A stretch of 27,879 nucleotides of DNA from Spartobacteria bacterium UBA6821. GTDB taxonomy: Bacteria; Verrucomicrobiota; Verrucomicrobiia; Chthoniobacterales; UBA6821. Positions 7,245 through 15,553 of this stretch are shown piece by piece (positions within the stretch are counted from its first letter, which is position 1; each line of letters starts with the position of its first letter). The notes under the pieces are model-generated. The model searched no databases. It was not told the DNA's origin and was given only the letters and a program-made list of their open reading frames with translations. The stretch lies in contig DKEN01000056.1 of assembly GCA_002452515.1 (NCBI GenBank), positions 4,875 to 32,753 on the forward strand. The letters are read 5' to 3'. The translations under genes and the position numbers were made by a program.

Positions 7245-7245
7245 A

Positions 7246-8010
7246 ATGCCTTTCAGTAAAGCAAAACGCAGGAAGTTTCAGGAGCGGCGCCATCTTATCG
7301 GTGGGCTTCTGTTAATCGCCCTCATCTTCGGCGGGCATTACATCCCGGAAATGTTCACCCTGCTGGTCCTGGTGGCGGTGACATGGCTGACCATGGTTTC
7401 AATAGCCGGACTGCGTAAAGCCATTGCGATCTCCTTTTTTGGTTTTCTGATTCCCTTCACGATTTTTGCTTTCAGGCATTGGGAAACCTTCCATGGGGAG
7501 GCGGTGGGAATTCGTTCCTCTGTTGAGATTTCTCTGGATCTCACGGTGCTCTGTTCGATGGTTTATGCAGCGATTGCCTGGGTGAAATCAATCCTCCGCG
7601 CGCGCCAAGCGGGCTTTGATGAAGTGCTCGGAGCCTGCAATCTCTACATGTGGATTGCCACGATCTTTGCCTGTTTTTACACCCTGATTTCCAAGTTCAA
7701 TCACAACGCATTTCATCTACAGGAGGCCCTGCAGAATGCACTCCACCAAGAGACGGGTATCAATGCTCTCAGGCAGAATTTTGACACCCTCTTTTACTTC
7801 AGTTTCGTGACCCAGACCACTCTTGGCTACGGAGACATTGTTCCGGTTGCCCATGTGGCAAGGGCGCTGGCCGTGACGCAGGCAATCATCGGCCAGTTCT
7901 ATGTCGCCGTCGTGCTGACCTATATTCTCAATCTCTGGATTCGCGATCTTGGCCGTCATGTCGCTCCCAAAACGACTCCCCCTGCCGAGGAGGAAAAACC
8001 TCTGCAATAA
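7246..8010 (+). CDS. Two-pore-helix potassium channel-like membrane protein
   Basis: Likely a K+ channel of the inner membrane. Residues 191-197 read TTLGYGD, the potassium selectivity filter, preceded by the pore helix FDTLFYFSFVTQ and followed by an inner helix (about 206-231). Upstream there are about four more hydrophobic segments (19-30, 36-54, 60-77, 99-117, 131-149 in part). No RCK ligand-binding domain follows; the tail is a short acidic stretch. I start it at ATG 7246, one base after the TPM stop, with GGAGGAG about 9-14 bases upstream inside the TPM tail. A longer frame upstream merely shadows the Gly-rich coding. Gating mode is unknown. Confidence 0.85.
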   Translation: MPFSKAKRRKFQERRHLIGGLLLIALIFGGHYIPEMFTLLVLVAVTWLTMVSIAGLRKAIAISFFGFLIPFTIFAFRHWETFHGEAVGIRSSVEISLDLTVLCSMVYAAIAWVKSILRARQAGFDEVLGACNLYMWIATIFACFYTLISKFNHNAFHLQEALQNALHQETGINALRQNFDTLFYFSFVTQTTLGYGDIVPVAHVARALAVTQAIIGQFYVAVVLTYILNLWIRDLGRHVAPKTTPPAEEEKPLQ

Positions 8011-8120
8011 TTGACATTTTAATAGGACGGGCAGGAATACGTGGACAGATCAGGCCACGCCTGTAAAATTACCCGTTTTCCCCGCCCCTTTTTTAACTGA
8101 ACTTCAGAGCGACAAACACC

Positions 8121-8720
8121 ATGACAAAGATACCAAAACCTTATCATCAGACTGCACCCAGTCCCTGGCATGATGTTTCCCCAAACTTTGATGCTTCCGA
8201 AGGAATCGTAAGTGGTATCGTGGAGATTCCCAAGGGGAGTTCCAACAAATATGAGCTCGATAAGGAGAGTGGTCTCCTGACTCTTGATCGCGTTCTTTAC
8301 TCCGCTGTTTACTACCCTGCAAACTATGGCTTCATACCACAGACCCTCGCTGATGACGGCGATCCGCTCGACATCCTTGTCCTCTGTGAGGAGCCGGTCT
8401 ATCCACTGACCCTGGTCAAGACTCGGGCCATCGGTCTCATGGTCATGATGGATCAGGATGAGATGGATCACAAAGTCATCGCTGTCATCGAGGATGATCC
8501 CGAATACGCCCACTACAAGGATGTTCACCAGTTGCCTCCTCATCGCCTAGCCGTCCTCAAGCGTTTCTTTGAAGACTACAAGACACTTGAGGACAAGACC
8601 GTCGTCGTCGATGACATTCTCTCAGCCGACAAGGCAATCCCTATCATTGAGGAGTCGATAGCGACTTATCGGAAGTGGAGGGCGGGGGAGCAGGTTGTGC
8701 TCAATAAGCCCAAGGAATAG
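8121..8720 (+). CDS. ppa: Inorganic pyrophosphatase, family I
   Basis: Hydrolyses pyrophosphate to two phosphates in the cytosol, pulling biosynthetic reactions forward. The signature D-G-D-P-L-D sits at residues 79-84, giving metal-binding aspartates. YYPANYGFIPQTLADDGD precedes it, and VVVDDILSADKAIPIIEESIATYRKW matches the C-terminal part of the fold. At 199 residues it is slightly longer than the 170-180 of many bacterial enzymes because of an N-terminal extension of about 25 residues. The 110-base leader holds a CGTGG/CCACG hairpin near 8040-8060. The gene is convergent with nuoD across a repeat-bearing gap. Confidence 0.95.
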   Translation: MTKIPKPYHQTAPSPWHDVSPNFDASEGIVSGIVEIPKGSSNKYELDKESGLLTLDRVLYSAVYYPANYGFIPQTLADDGDPLDILVLCEEPVYPLTLVKTRAIGLMVMMDQDEMDHKVIAVIEDDPEYAHYKDVHQLPPHRLAVLKRFFEDYKTLEDKTVVVDDILSADKAIPIIEESIATYRKWRAGEQVVLNKPKE

Positions 8721-8942
8721 AGGCTCGCGATATTTGCTCGCTCGCTCCCGCTCGTCTCGCCCTGGAGGGCTCACGCTTCGCGTCAGGCTATCCCGGCCGT
8801 TCCCACGGCCCGGTATTGGCACCGCAGTGGCATCAAACTTCCTGCTTCCTAAAAAGGACAAGGAAACCAGTTAACTGACAAAAGCATATAGCCCTCTCTG
8901 AGCTTTGATCTCTGCCTTCTGTCCTCCTGCTGATCCTTCGGA
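8721..8942. repeat. Convergent intergenic gap with structured repeat, family 1 copy A (core 8759-8818)
   Basis: The gap between the ends of ppa and nuoD contains consecutive hairpins: GCCCT/AGGGC (8759-8770), ACGC/GCGT (8773-8783) and GGCCGT/ACGGCC with a TCCC loop (8795-8810). The 33-base core at 8786-8818, beginning GGCTATCCC and ending GGTATTG, matches 29 of 33 bases at 22396-22428. Among the four differences one is a paired swap that keeps the stem (G-C here, T-A there). The rest of the gap shows nothing I can name. Confidence 0.6.
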
Positions 8943-10232
8943 TTAGCGGTCGCACTCGCCGAAGACCATGTCGATCGATCCCAGGATCGTGACGACATCA
9001 CCGATCATGTGACCGGGCAGGATCTTGGAGACGATGCCAAGGTTGACAAAAGAGGGACCACGGATCTTCAAGCGATGGGGAACTCCTCCACCCAGGCTGT
9101 TGATGTAGAAACCAAGTTCGCCCTTGGGATTCTCGGCACCGAAATAGACTTCGCCGACCGGAGCATCAATTCCCTCGGTGGTGATGATGAAGTGGTGGAT
9201 GAGTTGCTCCATACTCAGGAGAACATCTTCCTTTTCGGGTAGACGGCTCTTTCCGTCGACGACATTAATGGGGCCGTCAGGAAGGTTGTCGATGGCTTGG
9301 CGTAGGATACGGAGGCTCTGGCGCATCTCTTCGATACGAACAAGGTAGCGGTCGTAGCAGTCTCCGACGGTGCCGATCGGGATTTCAAAGTCGTATTTCT
9401 CGTAGTCGAGATAGGGGTTGGCCTTGCGGACATCGTGATCGACGCCGGAACCGCGGAGCATTGGTCCGGTCAGTCCGTAGGCGATGGCATCCTCCTTGGA
9501 GATGATGCCGACATTGCGCGTGCGGTCGATGAAGATGGGGTTGCGTGTCAGCAAATTGTTGATCTCATTCAGCGCGATGGGGAAGGAGTCAAGGAAAGCA
9601 CGGAGCATTGCTGGGAATTTCTCGGGAAGATCGCGAGTCTGGCCCCCGACGCGCGTGTAGCTCGTGGTAAAGCGGGCACCGGTCAGCAGTTCGCAGAGAT
9701 TGTAGATCTTCTCACGCTCAGTAAAGGTGTAGAGGAAGACGGAGATCGCCCCGATATCCATGGAGCTGGCGCCAAGCCCGAGCAGATGGGCTGAAATACG
9801 TGCGAGCTCGCAACAGATGACCCGGATCGCCTTGCCGCGTGCGGGAAGTTCCCAGCCCATGAGCTTCTCTACGGCCAGGGCGTAGGCGACATTGTTGGCA
9901 AGCGGTGCCAGGTAATCGAGTCGGTCCGTGTAGGGGACAAACTGATTGTACTGCATGTTCTCCGCGATCTTTTCATCGCCGCGGTGCAGGTAGCCAACTT
10001 CTGGTTGGGCCTTCGTGATCAGCTCACCGTCGAGGTCGAGCACGATGCGGAACACGCCGTGAGTGGAGGGGTGAGAAGGCCCGAAATTCAGCGACATCGT
10101 CTCTCCGAGAAGCTCGCTGGCGGGAAGATGAACCGCTCCGTCCGGCAGGCTCTTAGCCAGGGTCGGATCGTTGATTGTCTGTAAGGTTCGGCCCAGTGTG
10201 TCAGGGGCTTCGAAAAGGGTGCTCGTGCTCAC
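8943..10232 (-). CDS. nuoD: NADH-quinone oxidoreductase subunit D
   Basis: Peripheral-arm subunit of respiratory complex I that forms much of the quinone pocket. The family core starts MSLNFGPSHPSTHGVFRI (from residue 46) and ends GSIDMVFGECDR, the usual C-terminus. His58 in HPSTHG and Tyr107 in DRLDYLAP are 49 residues apart, the same distance as the quinone-site His38 and Tyr87 of Thermus Nqo4. GTG at 10232 gives 429 residues with a 45-residue N-terminal extension; the ATG at 10097 is the alternative start. The gene stands alone: no other nuo gene lies in the window, a tRNA precedes it and ppa converges on it. Confidence 0.95.
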   Translation of the reverse strand: MSTSTLFEAPDTLGRTLQTINDPTLAKSLPDGAVHLPASELLGETMSLNFGPSHPSTHGVFRIVLDLDGELITKAQPEVGYLHRGDEKIAENMQYNQFVPYTDRLDYLAPLANNVAYALAVEKLMGWELPARGKAIRVICCELARISAHLLGLGASSMDIGAISVFLYTFTEREKIYNLCELLTGARFTTSYTRVGGQTRDLPEKFPAMLRAFLDSFPIALNEINNLLTRNPIFIDRTRNVGIISKEDAIAYGLTGPMLRGSGVDHDVRKANPYLDYEKYDFEIPIGTVGDCYDRYLVRIEEMRQSLRILRQAIDNLPDGPINVVDGKSRLPEKEDVLLSMEQLIHHFIITTEGIDAPVGEVYFGAENPKGELGFYINSLGGGVPHRLKIRGPSFVNLGIVSKILPGHMIGDVVTILGSIDMVFGECDR

Positions 10233-10311
10233 GGATCGGAATTAAACAGGATGATGGGATGCAGGGCCAGCTTTCTTGAAGCGATACAGTGAAAAGATCG
10301 TTTTCTTCGCG

Positions 10312-10384
10312 TAGGGGCACTTGGATTTGAACCAAGGACCAACCAGTTATGAGCCGGCTGCTCTAACCGCTGAGCTATACCCCC
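10312..10384 (-). tRNA. tRNA with anticodon CAU (elongator Met likely; Ile2 not excluded)
   Basis: A full cloverleaf on the minus strand, 73 bases. Acceptor arms GGGGGTA and TGCCCCT pair with a terminal G-T. The D stem is GCTC/GAGC. The anticodon stem GCCGG/CTGGT holds loop CTCATAA, and the T arm CTTGG-TTCAAAT-CCAAG follows. Discriminator is A, and CCA is not encoded. The three stacked G-C pairs of initiator tRNA are absent, so it is an elongator type. CAU is also used by tRNA-Ile2 after lysidine modification. Confidence 0.93.
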
Positions 10385-10457
10385 GTGCGGGAAAGTGAGA
10401 ACTTATCCGCGAAGCGGTGGAAAGGTCATCTCAAAAATGTCCCTATCCCCTTATTTT

Positions 10458-11573
10458 CTAGTGCGCCGATTCTCCAAGCAGGGTGGTTGGGGGTGATGCT
10501 GCAGCTTCCTGATCATCACCAAGAGAAGGCTGTTCACCGCAACGCAAGCTGAGATTTTGCGTGACCCCTTTTCTCAGCACACTGAGATGAATATCTTCCC
10601 CGGCACTCAGGTAGAAGGAGGCCTCGAGAACATCTTCGGGAGTGTGAACGGCATGGGTGCCTAGCTTGAGCAGGATATCCCCCGGTTTGATTCCTGCGGC
10701 TTCCGCTGGGCTACCCGGAGCCACTGAGAGAATACGTGTGCGGGAGTTGTTCTGTGGCACTGCGGCTATCTCGACAACGGCTCCGACCCAGCCGGGATTG
10801 ATGCCTCCATAGCGCATCAGATTGTGATGCAGTTGTTCGATGGCAGCCGAAGGAAGAATGGTGCAGGTTCCGAGTTGGGTGTTGCCGGTGATGATGATTC
10901 CAAGCAGATTTCCGTTCAAATCGAGCACGGGAGCCCCTCCTTCCCCCTCACTCAAGGGGAGGCTGGCCGTGAGGTGTGGGACGCACAGGAAGATTTCCCC
11001 CTCATGGTTTTTGCTTCCTGTGATCATGCCCAGTGCTGGAGTCACTTGATGCTCCTGGGGGTAGCCTAGTGCGATCGCCGGGGTTAGTTCCGGAGGATTG
11101 GTGATGGAGAGGGGAGGCACGAAGGACGCTGATTCGCTTCCTGTGACAACCTTGAGAAAGGCGACGCCGCTACGCAGATCAATGGCGGTCACGGTTGCCG
11201 GTAGGGACTTGGTTCCATCCTTATCATCCGGTTGTTCAATGGTGATTTCTTGAGCGTCTCGGACAATTTCAGCGAGGGTGAGGATGTTACCCGTCGGATC
11301 AATGTAGAATCCTGTGCCGACGACTTCTCCGTGATCGTCACGACACCTCACTCGTACAACGGAAGAGGCCCGATCCCTAACGACCGTTCTGATCGATTCA
11401 GCCACCTTAGTCGCAAGGGAGCCCGGGGTGTGGGAAGATGGCTCTTGCGTTTCCGAAGCACGGAGCCCGAGAGGAACCAACAAAAAGGAACAGACTAAAG
11501 CAAGACAGCGGGTCTGGTGCCCCGCCTGAGGATAAACGAATAACTGAAACTTAGAAACTGAGCGGCGATTCAT
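10458..11573 (-). CDS. HtrA/DegP-like PDZ protein with all three catalytic residues lost (pseudoprotease)
   Basis: Exported protein with a trypsin-like fold and one PDZ domain. The N-terminus has a basic stretch and a hydrophobic signal segment (about 23-38). The HtrA landmarks are recognisable but altered. GTGFYIDPTGNILTLAEIV (86-104) has Glu102 where HtrA has the catalytic His. IDLRSGVAFLKV (131-142) has Gly136 in place of Asp. EGEGGAPVLDLNG (209-221) has Gly212 in place of the nucleophile Ser. The PDZ domain (about 262-345) keeps SVAPGSPAEAAGIKPGDILLKLG. It should bind peptides without cutting them. It overlaps the upstream membrane-protein gene by 23 bases and lies last in a sigma-factor set. 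Confidence 0.85.
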   Translation of the reverse strand: MNRRSVSKFQLFVYPQAGHQTRCLALVCSFLLVPLGLRASETQEPSSHTPGSLATKVAESIRTVVRDRASSVVRVRCRDDHGEVVGTGFYIDPTGNILTLAEIVRDAQEITIEQPDDKDGTKSLPATVTAIDLRSGVAFLKVVTGSESASFVPPLSITNPPELTPAIALGYPQEHQVTPALGMITGSKNHEGEIFLCVPHLTASLPLSEGEGGAPVLDLNGNLLGIIITGNTQLGTCTILPSAAIEQLHHNLMRYGGINPGWVGAVVEIAAVPQNNSRTRILSVAPGSPAEAAGIKPGDILLKLGTHAVHTPEDVLEASFYLSAGEDIHLSVLRKGVTQNLSLRCGEQPSLGDDQEAAASPPTTLLGESAH

Positions 11574-12033
11574 GGCTCGCCGGGCGGGCTTGGAGGAGAT
11601 ACGAGGTGGGGAATACTTGGGAAGAATCTTCTGCTGCAGAGGTATTCACACGGAGCGACACGGGCTGCATTTTCTGAATTGTCACGGGAGTCTGGGAGAA
11701 GGGGCTGCTCTGTGAATAGGAGACAGCATAGGAGGGTTGGGAAGGGGTGGGCGATGAGGTGTTCCAGATCGAGACGCTCGCAATCACAGCGACAGCCGTC
11801 GCACCTGCATATGCGAATGCGGGAACCCGGAACTCGGAGGCCCAGGACGAGAAACGCTCCAATAGAAGTGTCGTCAGCGAGGGCTTGAGCAATTCCGCGC
11901 GCTGACGATGGTGAAACTCCCTCAGAAACTCATCATAATAGCCGACGGGAGGCTGTTCGTATCGTCTTAGTCGTAGGAGCTTTTGCATGGAAATGTCGCT
12001 TTCGGAAGGATTAGGGCTGGTGTTGTTGCTCAT
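11551..12033 (-). CDS. Single-pass membrane protein next to an ECF sigma factor, possible anti-sigma factor
   Basis: I do not recognise a named family. The 160-residue chain has a charged N-terminal cytoplasmic part (1-68, with LRRYEQPPVGYYDEFLREFHHRQ), one membrane helix (about 70-90), and a Ser/Thr/Pro-rich outer part. This topology and its place directly after an ECF sigma gene (17 bases apart) suggest an anti-sigma factor. It lacks the HxxxCxxC zinc motif of ZAS anti-sigma factors. Its 3' end overlaps the HtrA-like gene. The role is inferred from position; the gene itself is well supported by the tight overlap and coding pattern. Confidence 0.7.
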   Translation of the reverse strand: MSNNTSPNPSESDISMQKLLRLRRYEQPPVGYYDEFLREFHHRQRAELLKPSLTTLLLERFSSWASEFRVPAFAYAGATAVAVIASVSIWNTSSPTPSQPSYAVSYSQSSPFSQTPVTIQKMQPVSLRVNTSAAEDSSQVFPTSYLLQARPASHESPLSF

Positions 12034-12050
12034 GGTTCCAAAATGATTTC

Positions 12051-12656
12051 TTAAGCTTTCTTAAACTCATGAAGGGAATTTTGCAACTGGCGGTGAGCAT
12101 AAAATAATCGGGAGCGAACCGTGCCTTCTGATATTTTGAGAATCTTGGCGATTTCAGAATGAGGGATGCCCTGGATATCAAACATGGTGACGACGACTCG
12201 ATGATCATGTGACAACTTGGCGAGCGCCGCGTTCAATTTTTTTTGCAACTCGTGGATAGAAATCGCGTTTAACGGATCGCTCTGGCTGGTTGCGGCAATG
12301 AAATCGGGGTCGTTTTCGATGCTGCTGTCGGGATCATTGAGGCTGGGGTGCTGGCGCCGTTTTCTCTTCTTGAGAAAATTGATCGTCATGTTCACGGAAA
12401 TCGAGTGCATCCAGGTTGAGAAGCTGGATTTTCCCCGGAAGCTGCAAATGGAGCGGTAGGCTTTGGAAAAGACATCCTGAAGCAAATCATTCGTGTCCTC
12501 GTGGTTGGAGGTCATGTTGTAGATCAGACCGTAAAGCCGCGGCGTGTAGCGGACAACCAACTCATCAAAGGCCGAGGGATCACCGCCCTGAGTTCTGGCA
12601 ACCAGTTCGGAATCATCGTTCTGAGGGGGCTCCAGCTCGGCGGTCATGTGTGCCAT
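12051..12656 (-). CDS. ECF-type RNA polymerase sigma factor
   Basis: Directs RNA polymerase to a specific set of promoters, typically under stress. Region 2 spans about residues 34-98, with FDELVVRYTPRLYGLIYNMT, DTNDLLQDVFSKAYRSI and FRGKSSFSTWMHSISVN. Region 4 spans about 140-191, with LSHDHRVVVTMFDIQGIPHSEIA and the helix-turn-helix ILKISEGTVRSRLFYAHRQL. At 201 residues without region 1 or 3 it fits the ECF group. It heads the set with the single-pass membrane protein and the HtrA-like pseudoprotease, and is divergent from sdhC. ATG at 12656 or 12647 could be the start. The target regulon is unknown. Confidence 0.93.
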   Translation of the reverse strand: MAHMTAELEPPQNDDSELVARTQGGDPSAFDELVVRYTPRLYGLIYNMTSNHEDTNDLLQDVFSKAYRSICSFRGKSSFSTWMHSISVNMTINFLKKRKRRQHPSLNDPDSSIENDPDFIAATSQSDPLNAISIHELQKKLNAALAKLSHDHRVVVTMFDIQGIPHSEIAKILKISEGTVRSRLFYAHRQLQNSLHEFKKA

Positions 12657-12794
12657 AGGTTTCTAGCAGGAGCCGTGCCGCCGGGGAAATCTTTCCTTTG
12701 GAAAGTCTGATTTTTTAAGATGCAAGAGTTTTTTGCACAAAAAAATATAAAACCTTCTTGAATTCCAAACTTCTCCTCGCTACTCTCGTTGCCG
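12657..12794. promoter_or_regulatory. Divergent promoter region of the sigma-factor and sdh genes
   Basis: This 138-base A/T-rich gap separates two divergent transcription units, so promoters for both are expected. TATAAA at 12746-12751 could be a -10 for sdhC, but no good -35 is present at 17 bases. TGCAA and TTGCA form an interrupted inverted repeat at 12721-12737 that could bind a regulator. These are weak signals read by eye. Confidence 0.3.
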
Positions 12795-13583
12795 ATGAGC
12801 AGCACCGCCAACAAGGAATCGACAGGAACTTCTTCACTTTCTTCCAAACCCTCCGGCAAAAGCAGTGCCTGTTGCACTTGCAGCAGCCCCTTGCTTTCTT
12901 CCTCCATCGGTCGCAAATGGATCGTTGCGATCACGGGCATCCTTCTGATCCTCTTCGTCAGCGGGCATCTGCTCGGCAACCTGACGATCTATCCCGGCCC
13001 GAATTGGATCAATGCGTATGCTGAGCATCTTCAATCCCTAGGCCCCTTCCTCTGGGTTATACGCCTCGTTTTGCTGGCAATCGTCGGGCTTCACATCACC
13101 TGCACGATCCAGCTCTGGATGGAAAATCGCGCCGCCACCCCGCAGAAATACGCGGTGACCAATACGCTGCAGACCACCATCTACGCACGTTCGATGCGCC
13201 TCACGGGTTTGGTGGTGATTGCTTTTATTATCTTCCATCTGGCGCAGTTCACCTGGCAGGGATTCAATCCTGTGACCCGGACATGGATTGACGCCCAGGG
13301 TCGACATGATGTCTACCGCATGGTGATTGCCGGATTCTCCAATCCCTTTGTCAGTGCTTTCTACCTTCTTGCTGTGGGACTCCTGGCCATGCACTTGAGT
13401 CACGGTATTTCCAGTCTCTTTCAGACGCTCGGGCTCACGACGGCCAAGCTGCGACCGCTTTTTGAACGGGCCGGTCGCATCATCGCTTTGGTCATCTTCC
13501 TTGGGTATGCCTCCATTCCGCTCTCGGTGCTCTTGGGCATCCTTCGCTACCCCCACGTTTCACTTTGTCCTTTCGTCCATTAA
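12795..13583 (+). CDS. sdhC: Succinate dehydrogenase/fumarate reductase cytochrome b subunit (diheme type)
   Basis: Membrane anchor that carries heme b and exchanges electrons with the quinone pool. The 262-residue length and five hydrophobic segments fit the single-anchor, diheme class seen in Wolinella and Bacteroidetes. Candidate heme histidines occur in SGHLLGN, GLHITC, FHLAQF and HLSHGISS, each in or beside a helix. The first 38 residues are Ser-rich with a cluster ACCTC (Cys26, Cys27, Cys29), unusual for the family. I start at ATG 12795 rather than a TTG six bases earlier. It is first of sdhC-A-B. This class normally works with menaquinone. Confidence 0.92.
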   Translation: MSSTANKESTGTSSLSSKPSGKSSACCTCSSPLLSSSIGRKWIVAITGILLILFVSGHLLGNLTIYPGPNWINAYAEHLQSLGPFLWVIRLVLLAIVGLHITCTIQLWMENRAATPQKYAVTNTLQTTIYARSMRLTGLVVIAFIIFHLAQFTWQGFNPVTRTWIDAQGRHDVYRMVIAGFSNPFVSAFYLLAVGLLAMHLSHGISSLFQTLGLTTAKLRPLFERAGRIIALVIFLGYASIPLSVLLGILRYPHVSLCPFVH

Positions 13584-13610
13584 GTAGCCTTTTCAGCACC
13601 CCTTCTCATC

Positions 13611-15527
13611 ATGATACTCGACGCTAAAATCCCAGCCGGTCCGCTCGAGCAGAAGTGGACCAACTTCAAGAACAACGCGAAGCTGATCAATCCTGCCAAC
13701 AAACGGAAATTCAACGTCATTGTTGTCGGATCGGGGCTCGCCGGAGCCTCCGCCGCCGCTACCCTTGCGGAACTCGGTTACCAGGTTGATTGCTTCTGTT
13801 TTCAGGACAGCGCCCGCCGCGCCCACAGCATCGCCGCCCAGGGGGGCATCAACGCCGCCAAGAACTACCAGAACGATGGTGACAGTGTCTGGCGTCTTTT
13901 TTACGACACCATCAAGGGCGGGGATTTTCGCGCCCGCGAGGCCAATGTCTATCGCCTCGCCGAGGTCAGCCGCAATATCATCGATGAATGCGTCTCCCAG
14001 GGAGTACCCTTTGCCCGAGAATACGGCGGAGAGCTGACCAACCGTTCCTTTGGAGGAGCCCAGGTTTCCCGAACCTTCTACGCACGGGGCCAGACCGGAC
14101 AACAGCTTCTCCTCGGAGCCTATTCCGCGCTGAGCGCCCAGATTGGACTTGGCCGGGTGCAGATGCACGAGCACACGGAGATGCTCGACCTTGTTCTAGT
14201 CAATGGGCATGCCAAGGGGATCGTCGCCCGCAACCTCATCACGGGAGAAATCAAGAGCCATGCAGCCGATACCGTGCTGCTCTGTACCGGCGGCTACGGG
14301 AATGTCTTCTACCTCTCGACCAATGCCCGTGGCTGCAATGTCACCGCGACCTGGCGCGCCTACAAGCGTGGTGCCGCCTTTGCAAATCCCTGCTACACCC
14401 AGATCCATCCGACCTGCATTCCTGTGGCCGGCGATTATCAGTCCAAGCTGACCCTCATGTCCGAGTCCCTCCGCAACGACGGTCGGGTCTGGGTACCCAA
14501 GAAGAAAGGGGATAACCGCGAACCCCAGGATATCCCAGAGGAAGAGCGCGACTATTATTTGGAGCGGAAATATCCGAGTTACGGCAACCTTGCCCCCCGC
14601 GATATCTCTTCACGTAGTGCCAAGGAAGCCTGCGATAGCGGGCGAGGTGTGGGGCCCGGCGGACTCGGTGTGTATCTTGATTTTTCCGCCGCCATCCAGC
14701 GTCTCGGTCGCAATACCATCGAAGAACGCTATGGCAACCTCTTTGAGATGTACGAGAACATCACGGGAGAGAGCGCCTACGAGCGTCCGATGCGCATCTA
14801 TCCCGCCATCCACTACACGATGGGCGGCCTTTGGGTTGACTATAACCTGATGAGCAATATTCCCGGACTGCATGTCCTCGGCGAAGCCAATTTCTCCGAC
14901 CACGGAGCCAATCGCCTCGGTGCCTCGGCCTTGATGCAGGGACTAGCCGATGGATATTTCGTCATCCCCAATACCCTTGGCGAATATCTCTCCACCCAGT
15001 TTGGCGGTCCGAAGATCACCACGGATCTCCCCGAATTCAAGAAGACCGAGGAGGAAGTCCGCGAGCGGGTGAACAAGCTCCTCTCGGTGAAGGGCACTGT
15101 GCCTGTCGATACCTTCCATCGTGAGCTGGGCCTCATCCTTTGGGACAAATGTGGTATGGCCCGCACGGAAGCTGGACTCAAGGAGGCCATCGCCGAGATC
15201 AAGGCCCTGCGTGAACGCTTTTGGAAAGAAGTCTGTGTTCCCGGGGTCGGTGCTGAGCTTAACCAGTCCCTGGAACGGGCCGGACGTGTGGCAGATTTCC
15301 TGGAATTCGGCGAATTAATGTGCCTTGACGCCCTGACCCGTGAGGAATCGTGCGGCGGACATTTCCGGGTCGAGCACCAGACCCCTGACGGCGAAGCCCT
15401 CAGACACGACGACACGTTTGCCTCCGTCTTTGCCTGGCTTTACAAGGGAGAAGGGAACGAACCCGAACTCGAGAGAGAGCCCCTCAGTTATGAGGCCGTG
15501 CATCTCGCAACCCGAAGCTACAAATAA
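13611..15527 (+). CDS. sdhA: Succinate dehydrogenase/fumarate reductase flavoprotein subunit
   Basis: Oxidises succinate to fumarate, or the reverse, with covalently bound FAD. The dinucleotide-binding motif [12 protein letters not shown] lies at residues 38-49. His72 in [13 protein letters not shown] is the expected site of FAD attachment. [20 protein letters not shown] and [21 protein letters not shown] are the conserved active-site and FAD-contact segments. At 638 residues it belongs to the longer group that goes with diheme SdhC. It begins 27 bases after sdhC without a Shine-Dalgarno. Direction of catalysis in the cell cannot be read from sequence. Confidence 0.96.
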   Translation: MILDAKIPAGPLEQKWTNFKNNAKLINPANKRKFNVIVVGSGLAGASAAATLAELGYQVDCFCFQDSARRAHSIAAQGGINAAKNYQNDGDSVWRLFYDTIKGGDFRAREANVYRLAEVSRNIIDECVSQGVPFAREYGGELTNRSFGGAQVSRTFYARGQTGQQLLLGAYSALSAQIGLGRVQMHEHTEMLDLVLVNGHAKGIVARNLITGEIKSHAADTVLLCTGGYGNVFYLSTNARGCNVTATWRAYKRGAAFANPCYTQIHPTCIPVAGDYQSKLTLMSESLRNDGRVWVPKKKGDNREPQDIPEEERDYYLERKYPSYGNLAPRDISSRSAKEACDSGRGVGPGGLGVYLDFSAAIQRLGRNTIEERYGNLFEMYENITGESAYERPMRIYPAIHYTMGGLWVDYNLMSNIPGLHVLGEANFSDHGANRLGASALMQGLADGYFVIPNTLGEYLSTQFGGPKITTDLPEFKKTEEEVRERVNKLLSVKGTVPVDTFHRELGLILWDKCGMARTEAGLKEAIAEIKALRERFWKEVCVPGVGAELNQSLERAGRVADFLEFGELMCLDALTREESCGGHFRVEHQTPDGEALRHDDTFASVFAWLYKGEGNEPELEREPLSYEAVHLATRSYK

Positions 15528-15553
15528 CCCAGACCACAAGAAGCACGACGACT

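Noticed and set aside
7069..7245. Upstream extension of the channel protein
   Set aside because: It is an out-of-frame reading of the Gly-rich TPM tail. The ATG at 7246 has a good Shine-Dalgarno region and begins a normal membrane protein.
8011..8040. Perfect -35 box TTGACA before ppa as a promoter
   Set aside because: No acceptable -10 lies 16-18 bases downstream; GAATAC is a poor match, so I do not call it.
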